From positions 1,746,071 through 1,810,070 of the forward strand of contig NW_006768774.1 in NCBI RefSeq assembly GCF_000204055.1: DNA of 64,000 nt. The letters are read 5' to 3'. This stretch comes from Melampsora larici-populina 98AG31 (Eukaryota; Basidiomycota; Pucciniomycetes; Pucciniales; Melampsoraceae). Every line of letters begins with the position of its first letter. The first letter of the stretch is position 1. Shown piece after piece: positions 46,292 through 58,109 of the stretch. A program made the position numbers and the translations under genes. Below the pieces are notes generated by a model, which worked only from the letters and a program-made list of their open reading frames with translations, did no database searches and was not told where the DNA came from.

Positions 46292-46415
46292 TCTCCCATA
46301 GCTTAGTTGGTAGAGCGTAATGCTTATATCCTCACATTCTTCGGAAGTGAATATGCCTGGTAGCACAATCTCGCAAGAGACGTTAATGTCACGGGTTCGA
46401 GTCCCGTTGGGAGAA
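46292..46415 (+). tRNA. tRNA-Ile(UAU) with a 51-nt intron
   Basis: Acceptor TCTCCCA (46292-46298) pairs fully with TGGGAGA (46408-46414), with discriminator A at 46415. The A box TAGCTTAGTTGG and B box GGTTCGAGTCC are canonical. The anticodon stem TAATG pairs with CGTTA with one T-G wobble. The anticodon is TAT at 46325-46327, followed by A37. An intron runs 46329-46379, and the mature length is 73 nt. The intron holds an ATA (in GAATATGCC) that could pair with the anticodon, as in other intron-containing tRNA-Ile(UAU) genes. CCA is not encoded, as expected in eukaryotes. A T-run (CTTTTTG) follows within about 10 nt as a Pol III terminator. Confidence 0.9.
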
Positions 46416-47213
46416 CGCTTTTTGTCGGCCTGCACTTTGAGGCCGTACGTCTCCTGCCTCCACCAAAGCTGCGTTGTCTCCAGCTTGGTAATGACAGAAG
46501 TCCAACGATGAGCAACAACGGGATGGGACCTTGCAAGGACGCCGCGCTTCGAGGAATTTACGATAAAGTTAGACTTAGCCTCGAAATCTTGCTTTCTTGA
46601 GCTTGTTTTCGAAAAAGCGTACGTGAAACCTTTGAACTTTGATAAAAAAATTATATCGATGATTAGACTGCGACCAAAATAAATTTGCAACGTGATCAAG
46701 CACATCAAGCCAAAAAATAACTCGGTCTTTTGAATGACCTCATTGGTATTTTTGAGATCAGATCACCCAATCAATATTTGTATGATCAGTTCAGATCAGT
46801 TCGTACTTGATTGAAAAAAGCAGATCATTTGAGGTTAAAAATGATGAAATTGTTTATCTTAAGACTGATCATGAACTATATCTAAACTTCTCTAAACATC
46901 CCTGTCACTAGGCTTTTGAACTTTTTCGATGACATTTGGAGTGCCAGCAAAAGAAAGTTTGGTATACTTTTTTCAAACTACTTAAACTTTTGGATGGTTG
47001 AAAGTTTGAGGAATTTTATCAAAAGCTTCATCCTTTAAGAAATATATATCTCCGTTTCTCTTATAACTTTGATCTCTCTATATATACATTGTACCAAGAA
47101 CCAGAAAAACAACAACTCATAATCACTAATCACTTTTCTCAACTGCCCAAAAGCACTTACAAGAATATCATATTTTTTTCAACGAAGGCATCTATCAATC
47201 AACAGCTTTGAAG
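46416..47213 (+). other. Intergenic, upstream of the 47214 gene
   Basis: AT-rich with no ORF of interest. A long minus ORF (46708-46286) runs antisense through the tRNA and is not a gene. Confidence 0.5.
47079..47086 (+). promoter_or_regulatory. Putative TATA box
   Basis: TATATATA lies about 130 bp upstream of the ATG at 47214, followed by an A-rich, CA-rich leader of the kind found in fungal 5' UTRs. Position and sequence only. Confidence 0.35.
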
Positions 47214-48094
47214 ATGGTACGCAATCAACCAAGTTTTCATTGGCCATATAGATCGCTTTCAACCTTTTTAAACAAATATAAATCATTCATAAAAACAGTA
47301 AGTAAAAATCTTCCTTCAAAGCATCGAATAATCCATGATGTGTCGTCAAACACTGATTTTGTTTTGGTTCTCTTTTGCCTTGTGGTTTGTAGAAAGAATT
47401 AAGTTTGAATCATATACTAGATGTACAAAATGATCAAGAGGAATCGAATGAATTAATCAAAATCATTCAAAAATTAATTCAAGAACTCGAATTCGAAGAA
47501 ACTTATGTCTTTGACCAACTTGAAAGAAATTTAAACTTGATTATAAATGAACATCGAATGGATTTGAATGAAGAACCAATTCAAAGAGAAGTTTATAGAA
47601 CAAATTTATCATCAGAACCATCGATGCTTCAAAATCATCAAAATTTAGCTACTTTCTTTCGACAGAATGATCAACTCTCAACATTCGTTCCATTGGCCAT
47701 TTCAGAACCCGCCGACGATTTTTTCGCAAAAGAGGTTGAACCAAAATCAATAACGTCACTTGATTCAATCGAAGGGAATCGAAATTCAATTTCAAATATC
47801 TTGAGAAAAAGACTCCAAGTTCTACAAACTGATCATAGTTTTGATAGTGATAATGAATCCAAAGATTCAGAAGATACTTTAGAAACGTTATCTTCTACTC
47901 AACTTGATCAACAACCTTATCAATTTCAAAATCAAAAACGAAATTCTAAATTAAATCTTCAAGATCTTTTACTACTTGACAATGATCAACGAGAAAGTTT
48001 GCTTTTACAAAACTCTTGGGATTCTTCTGATCAATTTCAACTTATAAATGATATCTTGATGATTTTAGGTGATTTGACACATTCTAAATCTTGA
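47214..48094 (+). CDS. Hypothetical acidic protein, 261 residues
   Basis: Two exons (47214-47297 and 47393-48094), intron phase 0. The start is basic and aromatic (MVRNQPSFHWPYRSLSTFL), then comes a predicted helical block (IIQKLIQELEFEETYVFDQL). A long Ser/Asp/Glu/Gln-rich, probably disordered region ends with helical LQDLLLLDNDQRESLLLQ and ILMILGDLTHSKS. I do not recognise a family. Start 47214 was chosen as the first ATG; an upstream in-frame TTG is not a plausible start. It has a TATA-like box upstream and a 3' end convergent with the bromodomain gene. Confidence 0.6.
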
Positions 48095-48427
48095 TTCTTG
48101 ATCTTTTTGTATCATCCTTTTAGTCTTCGTCTGGATTTTGATTTTTAGTTCTTTCTGTGAGAGAATCCGCATTGTAAAAAGATGTTCTTGACAAAATTTT
48201 CTTTTTTCTTGAGAAATCATCAAAATGTAAAATCTTCATTATCATATCAAAGAATCTTAATCACAAACTCTAACAAGTACATATAGTCTCCTGCAAGCAA
48301 CTTTACCAAATGCTTCCAGTTAGCCCATTAATACCTCGCTCCTCTCATAAAAATTGTAAGGAGCCTGATGATGAGCACAAATTAAAGTCAGTCAGTTTTA
48401 AGTTTCATAGCAGTCTCGATAAAGAAG

Positions 48428-50798
48428 TCAGTCTGACCTATCACATTCAATCAATAACTCTTTAGCATGTCTAGCCACTTCACTACCTTCATGATTGAAC
48501 ATCACGGCATTGGCCAACATAAGCATTAAATCTCTGCGATACTCTTCTGGAGTGGTTACATTTCCATCTCTCAACTTTTTAGCTAGTCCACGTAAATCCA
48601 TGGGTCTCTTAATGATAGAAGAGTAACCAGGTGCTTCCGAGTCTTTTACTGGTTCTCTAAAGACTGCTGAGATTGGATTAGATTGTACAGATGCATGTGT
48701 CTTCAACATTCGTCGTCGAAATGAGGTAGGATCAGATATCGTTGAAGAACCGGCGGAAGTGGTTGTAGCCTTTAGGTGGTTTGAGTCCATCTGCGGAATC
48801 GGAGTAGTTAAAGAAATCGGGGTTTGCTGGGCTGTAGAAGATCCATCTGTGATACCAGTTGGAAATGCTAAGAAATTTCACCACATCGGAAAGATCAGAA
48901 ATTCAAATTAAACAGTTACGTATCATCATGAGCAAGGGAAGATCACTCACAAACCGAGTTGGGCGTTCCGGCTTTGCTCTCATCCGCCTGATGCTCTGTT
49001 TCGATTTGTCCCTTCCTCACCGAAACGGGTGAATGACTTGTTGACTGGGCACCATTCGCGGTTTCTCCCCCATCACCTTCCTGAGTTCTTTCTGCATCTG
49101 TATCTTGTAAACCTAAGCTATTTATTGCCACAGATCGAGGAGGTTCACTTGCTTGCTTGTTTGTCTCCAGTTTGGCGTCTTTGCATACGGTTTCTTTCGT
49201 TAGATCAGGTAGCAGATCTACAAGATGAACATCAGCGAGTGACAACTTGAGACGCACACTAAATCACAGGTCGGTAAGAGCGTGACGCACGTGGGTCAAT
49301 ATCGGGACTTTGTAGGACATTGGTGGCTTTCTCCACCTCCGGGCCTAAAGAGATTGGCGTTTCGCTTACTGTCAGTAAGGCTGAGCTCGCCAGAATAGGT
49401 GCGGGCAAGGTAAATAGCTCACATTCTTCAGGATCAAGTTCCTTTGAGCGTTCATTCCCCTTTGATTTCTTGGCTTGTTTTCTTTGACTAGTTTTTCCCG
49501 AACGGGTCGTGCTTGCAGATGGCGTTGGCGATTGTCGCTCTGAAATGAGTTGCTGTAAAACAATTTCATCATCCACGTCGGGACTTGGTAATGCCGAAGA
49601 TGGTATTCGCTCGCGACGTTTGCTTGAAGGAGTTGGTTTTTTACTTGTCGATTGTGAATTGGCCTTCTTTTTAGTTCTTGTCACCATTCGTACTGGACTC
49701 TGTTGAACATTTGCGACTTCTTCTCGAGGTGATTCGACGCTTGGAGAGGCTGATTCTGTGCGTTTCTTCTTCGAAGCTGTTGTAGAATCTGTTTTGGCAG
49801 AAGAAAGAGATTCTGATCGTGCTTTTCGTTTGCGAGTCACAGGAACTTGAAGGAAAGCTTTCGGAGTTGTGGATTTCCGAGTAGACCTCCTAGACGGCTC
49901 AGAAAGTAATGGACTGGCTACAGCTGCTTCAGGTTGTATGCTGCCCGATTCCTCGTCGTCCAATGGTGTCGTGGAACGAGAATGAGGGGGTTCTATATAC
50001 GGTCAAGATCATCGACGCGTCAGAGACATGTAATTATTTATGGACAGCAGTTCTTTCAGCTAAACGCGACGAGATACATACGCAGGGCGTCGTTATTGGG
50101 TTCAATACATTCGGCTGAAAATTCTTCTTCGTCGCCATCTATCTTCACGTGTCCCATTTCATCTATCCCGTGACTTGAAGTCAGAACAATTCTGTGATTT
50201 TAATCATAGCTAGTCCACGTCGATTTTCCTTACCTAAGATTTGCCTCAGTTGGCTCGGATCTTTCAACCGATCATCCCATGCTCCCCCTTGTATTTCTTC
50301 AATCTCAGAAGCCAGAGTCTTACATTTCTGTTCTTCAGCCATAAGCGCTGCACTGATGCCATCGATTCTGACTTCGTATAGTTTTCTAGCCAGTGCCAGG
50401 GCAGAATCCGATTGTGAAAGGTCACTGTGCTCCGTCAAATACTTTTGACACAAGTTTCCGTAAGCATCGCAACATGCCTAAAGTGATATGCGAAACGGTC
50501 ATGAGCTACCATTTCGAGTATGTGAAAAACACAAGTTCGATGGAAGATTTCCGACCATTGGATCCAACAACGCTCGACTATCGAATTGAAGTCTACCATC
50601 TGTGGCATATTTCTGTAGTAAAGCTACTACTCTCGTCCAATCAAATGTATGATCCACATTCCCACTAGGTTGAACTGAATGAACGGCCTGAGCCATAAGA
50701 AGTCTTTGATCGATCGTAATATCTGATAATGATTCATCGAGAAGAGTCTCATATGAGTTGGAAAGCGTAAAGTCTGGCGTTGAGATATCCAGTTCCAT
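48428..50798 (-). CDS. Bromodomain protein, BRD8-like
   Basis: BRD8-type proteins sit in NuA4/TIP60 histone acetyltransferase complexes and read acetyl-lysine. The N-terminal part reads FDWTRVVALLQKYATDG and later YGNLCQKYLTEHSDL, resembling the SANT-like N-terminus of BRD8. A coiled segment follows (EEQKCKTLASEIEEIQ). A long Lys/Ser/Pro-rich linker with nuclear-localisation-like clusters (TRKRKAR, SKKKR) covers about 49963-49050. The C-terminal bromodomain has PGYSSIIKRPMDL (ZA loop) and the acetyl-lysine-binding Asn region NAVMFNHEGSEV. Exons join with GT-AG introns, including one from GACCCAC to ATCTGCTACC near 49290-49218. Start 50798, stop 48428. The bromodomain is certain; the BRD8 assignment rests on overall layout. 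Confidence 0.8.
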
Positions 50799-51629
50799 TT
50801 TGCTGAGTACTCATCAGTCATCTTCAAGGATCAAATCAACTCCCCCTTCTTCCAAGTGTCTGTCCGGGGGCGTGCGTCAACCCCGGGTAAGGCTCGGGCA
50901 AAATCCGGGGCTGGAGCCATACATATCCGCATTGGCCGGATACTCCGGTCAGCCTGAGCCTCTTCTTTCCAGTCACAGTGTGAACATGAGTTCATGGCTG
51001 GAGTCCTCTCCGCCGCAAAACTACGTGTTGCTGAGTTGTAAACTAACATGCAATGAGTTTGGAACTTTATTTAAAATCTGATCAAGAATCATGAAATGTG
51101 GAAAAGGACAAGAATTGCCACTAGATAACTTCCATCAACTCAAATTCCTCTTGAATGGTAGTTTGCAGGAAATGACAAATGTGAATGGGTTTATGATCTT
51201 TGCACTTCCATTAAGTTACAAGGGCTTGAAGTATTCGTAAGGTATGACTACTTGAAAGTCTTTTTGTATCCTCACCCCTGATATTATGAAACCCCTTGTT
51301 GACTCAATTGTATCTGCTCCTATTCTGTGATTCTCCTGTTCGCGGTCCCTTTCACGCTATATATGCCATTGATGAAGGATAAAGAATCTCAACATATCAG
51401 AATATTTATCATTAGTCGCACAAGATTCTTGAGTTTGATTCACTCAGACTTGGAGCTCATACGCGCAACTCTTTGAGCACGGCTAAACAAAATTGTGTTA
51501 GTAGGCTCGAGAGTTTTTTATGGGTAGTTGATGATTTTACAATATTACTGAGTTCTAAGCAAAGAGGAGATTTGTACGCGAGATGGAAAGCATCAAACGA
51601 TGAAAATATACTATTTCTGATTCTTCAAA
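50799..51629. other. Intergenic between bromodomain and GH71 genes
   Basis: A GC-rich block at 50860-50960 with CCGGGG/CCCCGG strings contrasts with the AT-rich rest and may be a MITE fragment or CpG-rich promoter of the bromodomain gene. No supported gene. Confidence 0.35.
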
Positions 51630-54140
51630 TCAGACATATAAGGATGCAATAAAGTAGAAGCAGACCAATGCTGAGACTGGAAGTGACATGTGCGTTCTGA
51701 TTACATTGGCTGCACTGTTTGAGGGTAATCCAGCCTTCAATGGTGAGGTAGAAGGAGATGATGTTAAAGATCCTGAAAGGTGGGGGCAATCATCATTGGC
51801 TAACAAAGTGTGTGCGTAATCTACATCATAGATTTGTCCAACGATGATTCAGTTTTCATAATACGTTGAGATCGAAAGTAGCACCAAGTTAACTCACTAA
51901 AGTTGTATGTTTTGATTGTGTTACTAATCTCAACGTCTCCCTTTCCTTTCAATATGTTATTTCCTGAACCATCTTTAACACTTACAGTGACCACACCTCC
52001 AGATCCTGTCCATGGTATGGAAAATAATCCAATATCACCCAAAGGTAAATTATCAAAAGTCTGAAGAGAAGTGTTTCCAATTTTAACTCTCAGTTGTCGT
52101 GCAGCGGAGTGTTTTGGCAGAAATGTAGCTACATAGACAGCGTCTGTAGTAGCAGCTTTGTTTTCGGGAGGTCCTAGCGAGTCGGAAGCTGCGAATTTTC
52201 GGGAAGAAGATCAGTCCTCAAGCCGACATATAAGCGCAATATAACGCCTTTAAGTTTTGGAAAGACGATTCTTCATACGCACAGGCTACTGCATTGACGG
52301 AATGGGGACGATAATGAAAGTAGACGCGTTCAGCAGTCATTGGAGGTTGAGTTCCGCTCTTATACCACTTGATGAAATATTCTGTCATTGATAGCCAAGC
52401 CTGATGCTCGAATTTTTTACTATAATTGAATTCTTATTTCATATCAGCTCACTAGACCTATCTCGTTGAAAGGTATCTTTGGAATGGCTGACACCCAAGT
52501 TGTACCGTCTGGAACCACACTGTAGATGGGTCCAATGTAATGGGATTCACCTGGGAAGTGAGTTAGGAGTAGGTGAGTCACAATCATTTGAGTTGCTGAA
52601 CGGTGTCTATGAGATGACAAAAGAAGTAGTTTGGATAATAGTCTACCATAGTCATTCCAAGAGATGATCTCAATAAAGTCGGGAGCTGTAGGCATATTTA
52701 TCAACTCTTTCCATCGTTTTATGTAAAGATGGTCATCCTATATATCCATGCGTCATCCGTAAGTCGATTTCAGAGAGTTTTACGAGGAGTGTGAATGACA
52801 TACTGATCTAAATAGGTAATTCTTCTCTGGGTAGTGAGTGTAAAAGCATGGGCTAACTCCTGCCATGTATACCTATTGAAGAGATATATTGTTTGTTGTG
52901 AGTCCATGGTTTTTCAAGTTCATTGAATTCGAGAGACTTATCAATCAAATTCATACCTTGTTTTCACTTTTCGCATTTTTTTGGAACTGAAGATCTACCT
53001 TCGTGGTCATGTTTTCTGTCCCGCTGGGCCTGGAGGATTTGTGGACTGTTAAGCTCGTGATTTTCGGGTATGAAATCTTTTGTCAAGAAATAACCCAACA
53101 TACCATGACAGCCAAGACATCATACCGTCTACCACGGGATTATTTGACACAGCACTCTGCACGTCTAAACTCGGCCAAGCTGGAACAAAAAGTGGATTGA
53201 TTGGCGGATTGAGAGATAGCAATGGATCTTTTAGCGCTTCTTTCCAGCCTTCCGACAAGCTTGATCCTATGATAGCGTCCATCGAGGGTGAAGAATATTG
53301 ATCCATCAATATCCGTAATTTTTAACTCTTCTCGTGGACGAACCTCCCAGATTATTGTTCTCTCCTGCGAATGTTGATATCAGTGGACGCCCATCGATCA
53401 CTTCGCCATTGGTAATACGCCCAGTAAAGCTTAGATCAGGTATGTAAGAACCTCGGTAGTGGAGTGTAAGACGAAGATTGGCGTACCGAGCTGAGACGGC
53501 ATAGGCAGGAATTTCTCAACCCATTTAGAAACGTCCATTGCCGACTGTATCACCGACACTGATAAAAATACGCGCTCAAAAGTTGAATATCAGAAAATCC
53601 GCACATTTCTGATCATTCCGCGAAGAAAACTCGACTGAACTGTCAAGGGAGAGAAACAGCTTAAAGGGTTGTCCCGAAGACGTCTTAACCTGTTGGGCCA
53701 TCTCGTAGGCTGAAGATACCTATCCAAACAATCCAAATGATTAAGGATTGATTAATTAATGACCGATGCAGATATCGCCTTCGTAGTCATGATTACAGAC
53801 CTGATCTAATTGCCAGCTGTCAGAATTCCCTACATTGAGTGCGAAGGCATCGCATCCAATGCCTCCAGCCAGTGAAATCTGTGCATGCCAATCTTCGCGT
53901 GTGTAATTTACGGTCAACCCAACACTGTCGATAACGTGAATTTATCATGTTAGAATTTTTCTCCCCACAAGCACTGAAGCTGCCATATATTTCCAAGAAA
54001 TTGACTCACATGAAATGTGCAAAAACGAGTCTGGCACCCGACCCTTTGGAAGCTTGAAACTGCCGAGGTGTTTCTGCGCCAAGACATCTTTGAACCAACA
54101 AGGCGATCCCAAGCCACTTGGAGATAATTCTAGAACTCAT
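51630..54140 (-). CDS. GH71 alpha-1,3-glucanase, secreted, possibly GPI-anchored
   Basis: Glycoside hydrolase family 71 enzymes cut alpha-1,3-glucan in fungal cell walls. Start 54140 gives a signal peptide (MSSRIISKWLGIALLVQ...CLG). Conserved blocks in order are LVFAHFIVG, DAFALNVGNSDSWQLDQ, VSSAYEMAQQ, FKLFLSLDMSVIQSAMD, VIDGRPLISTFAGE, WKEALKDPLLSLNPPINPLF, VVDGMMSWLSW, then APDFIEIISWNDYGESHYIG after splicing, and VYFHYRPHSVNAVA. About ten GT-AG introns are needed and the frame stays open. The last exon ends in a Ser/Thr/Pro-rich stretch and a hydrophobic tail (LPVSALVCFYFIASLYV), which looks like a GPI-attachment signal. This would hold the enzyme at the cell surface for wall remodelling. 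Exons between 53000 and 52720 are less certain. Confidence 0.85.
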
Positions 54141-54831
54141 CGTGATACTGATCAAAAATTGACCCCGCGAAAAAATCTATCTGACCAGCTGTGGCAATCA
54201 AGTAAATGGTATTTCGATTTGACAACGTTGATAGAGGAAAAGCAGAGTCGGGGGAGGCAAATAAACTGAAGCTCAAACGTCGAATTCACTCAAAGGAGAA
54301 AATCCACATGGTCTTTTCAAAAGTCTGGACTTTTTTGCTGATCGAGATGCTATTGGTTGAAGTTTGAACACACTAGAGCACGTGCAAGTGTCCTTGTTCT
54401 GGAGTGATTGTGGCTGTCATGCCTATTTTGGGGCGCGCGACGATCTTGAAGGCTCATGAATTCACGAGACAACTTGACACAGTTTCACGAATGAAAATTC
54501 ATGAAGGTGCGGAAGTATTGACCAGTCTCCGAGGTGCATCACTCCTGTTTTATCATTCGTCCAATACAACAGAACACAACAGATCCTCTTCCTCCCTAGA
54601 CTAATCGCAAGGGACATTGATCAGTTCAATGCCTCCCGAAACATTTGTGGTACATAGAGATATGGCAAGCAATACCTTTTGGCTCTCTGGCGCGAAGACG
54701 AGTCTAGCCTAGGGGTACCGGCTGCAGAGAAACCGAAGCCTTGTGCGACCCTTCTGGCCGGCCAGCGAAATTGGCCAGCCGCTGGTCATTTCACACGATG
54801 TACAGGGGCATTTCACATGTATTTGAATATC
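54141..54831. other. Upstream region of the GH71 gene
   Basis: No supported gene. A GC-rich, GGCCAGC-rich patch lies at about 54750-54785. The promoter of the GH71 gene must lie near 54150-54400. Confidence 0.4.
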
Positions 54832-55575
54832 TACGGTGGCTCTAAAGTGCCACTTGAGTCACATTGTCAAAAATGACAAAAATGACCTTCCAGACCCCAA
54901 GAAGAGGTCCGCTGATCTAGTGCCGACCCTGGCCGACCCCGTTCGGCCACATCATCTCATTCTCCATCACGTTATCATCACCGATCTTTCATCACCGACT
55001 TCAGCGGAGGAAAGAAAAAAGAGTTAGACTTGTTCAAGTATGATGACTCTGATGAGCTCTAAAATCGAGACATTAGTGAAGCCCTTACAACATACATCAT
55101 TTGAGCGATTGATTTTCTTTGACAATTTTATCGCAGGGATCCTTCTTTTCCGTTTTCTTTCTCTTTAGAACTGCTGGTCTTCCTAGCAATTAAAGTCACT
55201 TCATCTCTTTCAGCTCATAGACGTAGCATACCCTTATTGGAATTCACCGATTGAGATACATTTTGCTGGTTGCCCGGCTCGAGATTGAAAATTCACTACA
55301 TTTTTGTCAATGTCCGACTTATTGGAACAAGGTGTTCAGATCCTTGAAGAATTAGTCCTTCTTTCATTTTCATTGCTCAATCCTCATAAAAGTCTTGTAT
55401 ATCAACACAAAAATGTGCTGATAAGAAGACTGGGTCCTCAATGAGATTGAGGATTCCCACGGGTCTGGACATTGTCCAGGGTCGGCACCTGCTCACCGGG
55501 GCTGAATTCGGGTCAGGAGAGTCAGTTTTGTCAATTTTGACGATGTGACTTGAGTGGCACTTTAGAGCCACCGTA
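54832..55575. mobile_element. MITE, 744 bp, 6-bp target duplication
   Basis: Ends TACGGTGGCTCTAAAGTGCC are inverted with arms of about 110-120 bp, and AATATC flanks both sides (54826-54831 and 55576-55581). The outer parts are GC-rich, the middle (55030-55430) is AT-rich without an ORF. The superfamily is unclear. Confidence 0.65.
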
Positions 55576-56258
55576 AATATCCCTGCGTGTCACACGCCTC
55601 CATCTGCCAAACTGTCGGATACACAACAAATAACAAATTCAGTCCATAGCAACACCAAACCGCACCAAACTGCACCAAACCTTCCTACATCGTCCTCATC
55701 CAATGTCCATTCAATCAGTTATAATCGCGTTTTCAAATCCCCATACTATACCTCACTACACCATATTGAAACTTTTGTCAAACGCACACAATGCGATGTG
55801 ACTTCATGCGAAATAAAAACAAACGTTCAAAAACGAACGTTCCATTTGGTCTTGCCCGTCACAACACAAATGAAGGAGCACTCCAACCAATAGGAATTGC
55901 TCGCCGATGATAGAACATTAAAATTAGAAATGTCTACTCGGGGACACATCCTTTAGAAGCACGTACACCCAAAGAGAAAACATTGAGTACAAACTGAAAA
56001 CTGTTTTGTGAAATCTGAATCTCAGCATATGGCACAATTCATCTCCGCTCTGATTCGATTTCATTGTTCTCAAACCTTTTGTTTGAAGCTTTTCGTACCA
56101 GCTGGGCTACAGACAGAACTGGTCTTGCTTTTATTTACTCTTAAGCAAATCACCTCGTAGCACTTCGTATCCGCCTTCCATAAAAGTGATTCTGTCGTTC
56201 TCGTACTCATCACTTTGGACCCTATTCATATAATCTTCAGCTTCAACTTCCGCACATA
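55576..56258. other. No recognisable gene
   Basis: AT-rich, no motif-bearing ORF. Short CACCAAAC repeats are visible near 55655-55680. It could hold the promoter of the interrupted ORF at 56259. Confidence 0.35.
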
Positions 56259-56531
56259 ATGCTTGTCAAAGTCCTTATGTCACGGCTGGCCACATTATAC
56301 CCTGATACCTATCAGGAATTAACGTTGAGCCAGCTCATATCATTTGTCAATCTTTCCGCGGATTTTTTAAAGAGGAATGACGGGGCACACCCGATGACGG
56401 CTCTCCATGGGCCTGTGGTAATCTTTGTTGTATTTCCACCTTTGCCACCTTCCCCAGAAGGGGAGTGCATGGCGACCGTCAGTTCATTTGGGGAGATCAC
56501 AATACACGGGACATTGGATTGGGTGTTATGA
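56259..56531 (+). pseudogene. Small unknown ORF cut by the chromovirus
   Basis: A short reading frame starting MLVKVLMSRLATLYPDTYQE, with a Pro-rich VVFPPLPPSPEGECM segment and ITIHGTLDW. The LTR element inserted in its 3' end. With the element and one TTGGG copy removed, the frame would end three codons later (Ala, His, stop), so little coding sequence is lost. I do not recognise it, and it may not be a real gene. Confidence 0.3.
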
Positions 56532-56674
56532 TCCCTATACTGGGAATATGCTTGTATCGAGTACAACCTCGCCGCCATGGATTCCGCGCGGTTCTCTACT
56601 CGTTGTATCCTCACGCTTCAATCTTGTTATAATAGTAAAGCATACCTGATCTCGTAGAAGCCACAACCGTAACA
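56524..56674 (+). repeat. 5' LTR, 151 bp
   Basis: Starts TGTTATGATCCC and ends CGTAACA. Contains ACGCTTCAAT at 56613-56622, the complement of the sequence just downstream of the LTR, so transcription may start there. Confidence 0.95.
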
Positions 56675-56675
56675 C

Positions 56676-56685
56676 ATTGAAGCGT
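56676..56685 (+). other. Candidate primer-binding site, self-priming type
   Basis: ATTGAAGCGT one base after the LTR end is the exact complement of ACGCTTCAAT inside the LTR (56613-56622). Tf1/sushi elements fold the 5' end of their own RNA onto the PBS instead of using a tRNA. The match and position fit this; no tRNA-type PBS is seen. Confidence 0.6.
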
Positions 56686-57035
56686 CTTAAATTATATACG
56701 ACATCAGGAGAAGCAAGAAGAAAGAAAATTAGAAGTTCAAAAGATATTAAAGCGAAAGAAATCAAAACCGAAGATCGAAGAAAATCAAAGTTAGAAGATT
56801 AAAGTTAGAAACAAGAAGTCGCTGCAGCTACCAACCTTAAATCTCAACCTTAAATCCCCTCAATACCCAAAGACCAATAGAGTAATCGGAATTTCAAGGA
56901 TCGACAACCTTAATCAACCTAATCTAGTTCACGACGCCCAACTTTACTGTTCCCGGAAGCCAATCCCCCAGCCCTACTCCAACACACACCACTGGTTTCG
57001 AGACGGCTGTATTGCTGGAGGCTAAAGAAGAAGAT

Positions 57036-58109
57036 ATGGCAGAATCTGTTGAAATGTCGATCAACCCACCAGACCCAATGGCTGAGATCTTAGCTCGTTT
57101 GGCGAACATGGATTTAAGGCTGGCAGAAGAATCCCGATTGAGACAAAATGCTGAACGGGAATTAGCGGAATTACGAGCTGCAACGTCTACCACTGCTCAA
57201 ACTAACCCTGCTAACGTGCAAGCACCACAAGCACCCCCTGCCCCGCATACGGTCCCTCAACAAGCCCCCCAACCCGTCGTCGTAGCCAAAACCCCAAAAG
57301 TCGCAACGCCCGATAAGTTCGACGGAACTAGAGGAAGCAAGGCAGAAATATTTGCAAATCAAGTAGGGTTATACATCTTAATGAATCCCACTCTGTTCCC
57401 CGATGACCGTACGAAAATAGGGTGGACGTTATCTTATATGACTGGTAAAGGTGGCGAGTGGGCAAAACCTTTCACGAAAAAGCTAATAAGTGCGGAAGGG
57501 AGTGAGATCACTTGGGATGGTTTTAGTAAATCATTTGAGGCTACATTTTTTGATTCTGAACGAGTGGCAAAGGCTGAGCAAGGAATTAGAGCCTTGAAAC
57601 AAACTGGAACCGTACTAGCTTATTCACTTGCTTTCACCAATCTCGCTCTCATTGTTAAATGGCCTCAATCAATTTTAATCACTCAATTTCGGCAAGGTTT
57701 GAAACCTATGATACAAGTACAGATGGTTAGAGATACGTTTGAAAATTTAGATCAAATTTCAGAGTTAGCAATCAAGATAGACAACATTTTACATAAGCGG
57801 TCAGAGGATACTAGTTTAAATGAAATCAAAGAATCAACGGTAGACCCCAATGCTATGGACTGTTCGGCGTACCGCTTTAACATTTCAAATGAAGAGTATC
57901 AGCGTAGATGGGATAGTGAATTGTGTTTTAAGTGCGGAAAATCAGGTCATAGAGCAAGAGAGTGTGGTGGTGGATTTAGAGGAAGGTGGAGAGGGAAGTT
58001 CAGAGGAGGAAGAGGAGCAAAAGTTAGTACAACTGAGGCAGAGGTTGAAGATAGTGGAAAGGAGAGTGGAAGAGCTGAAGAGTCAAAAAATGGCGTAGCT
58101 CGGGGATGA
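57036..58109 (+). CDS. gag: Gag of the chromovirus
   Basis: Structural protein that would package the element's RNA into particles. 357 residues from the ATG at 57036; the ORF extends eight codons further upstream only with a non-ATG codon. A coiled N-terminus (ILARLANMDLRLAEESRLRQ) and a Pro/Ala/Gln-rich linker precede the capsid-like core, DKFDGTRGSKAEIFANQVGL to about residue 260. One CCHC zinc knuckle (CFKCGKSGHRAREC) lies near residue 296, followed by an Arg/Gly-rich stretch and an acidic tail. The stop overlaps the pol ATG as ATGA. The frame is intact. Confidence 0.9.
   Translation: MAESVEMSINPPDPMAEILARLANMDLRLAEESRLRQNAERELAELRAATSTTAQTNPANVQAPQAPPAPHTVPQQAPQPVVVAKTPKVATPDKFDGTRGSKAEIFANQVGLYILMNPTLFPDDRTKIGWTLSYMTGKGGEWAKPFTKKLISAEGSEITWDGFSKSFEATFFDSERVAKAEQGIRALKQTGTVLAYSLAFTNLALIVKWPQSILITQFRQGLKPMIQVQMVRDTFENLDQISELAIKIDNILHKRSEDTSLNEIKESTVDPNAMDCSAYRFNISNEEYQRRWDSELCFKCGKSGHRARECGGGFRGRWRGKFRGGRGAKVSTTEAEVEDSGKESGRAEESKNGVARG

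Noticed and set aside
46286..46708. 140-codon minus-strand ORF
   Set aside because: It runs antisense through a well-formed tRNA gene and its intron.
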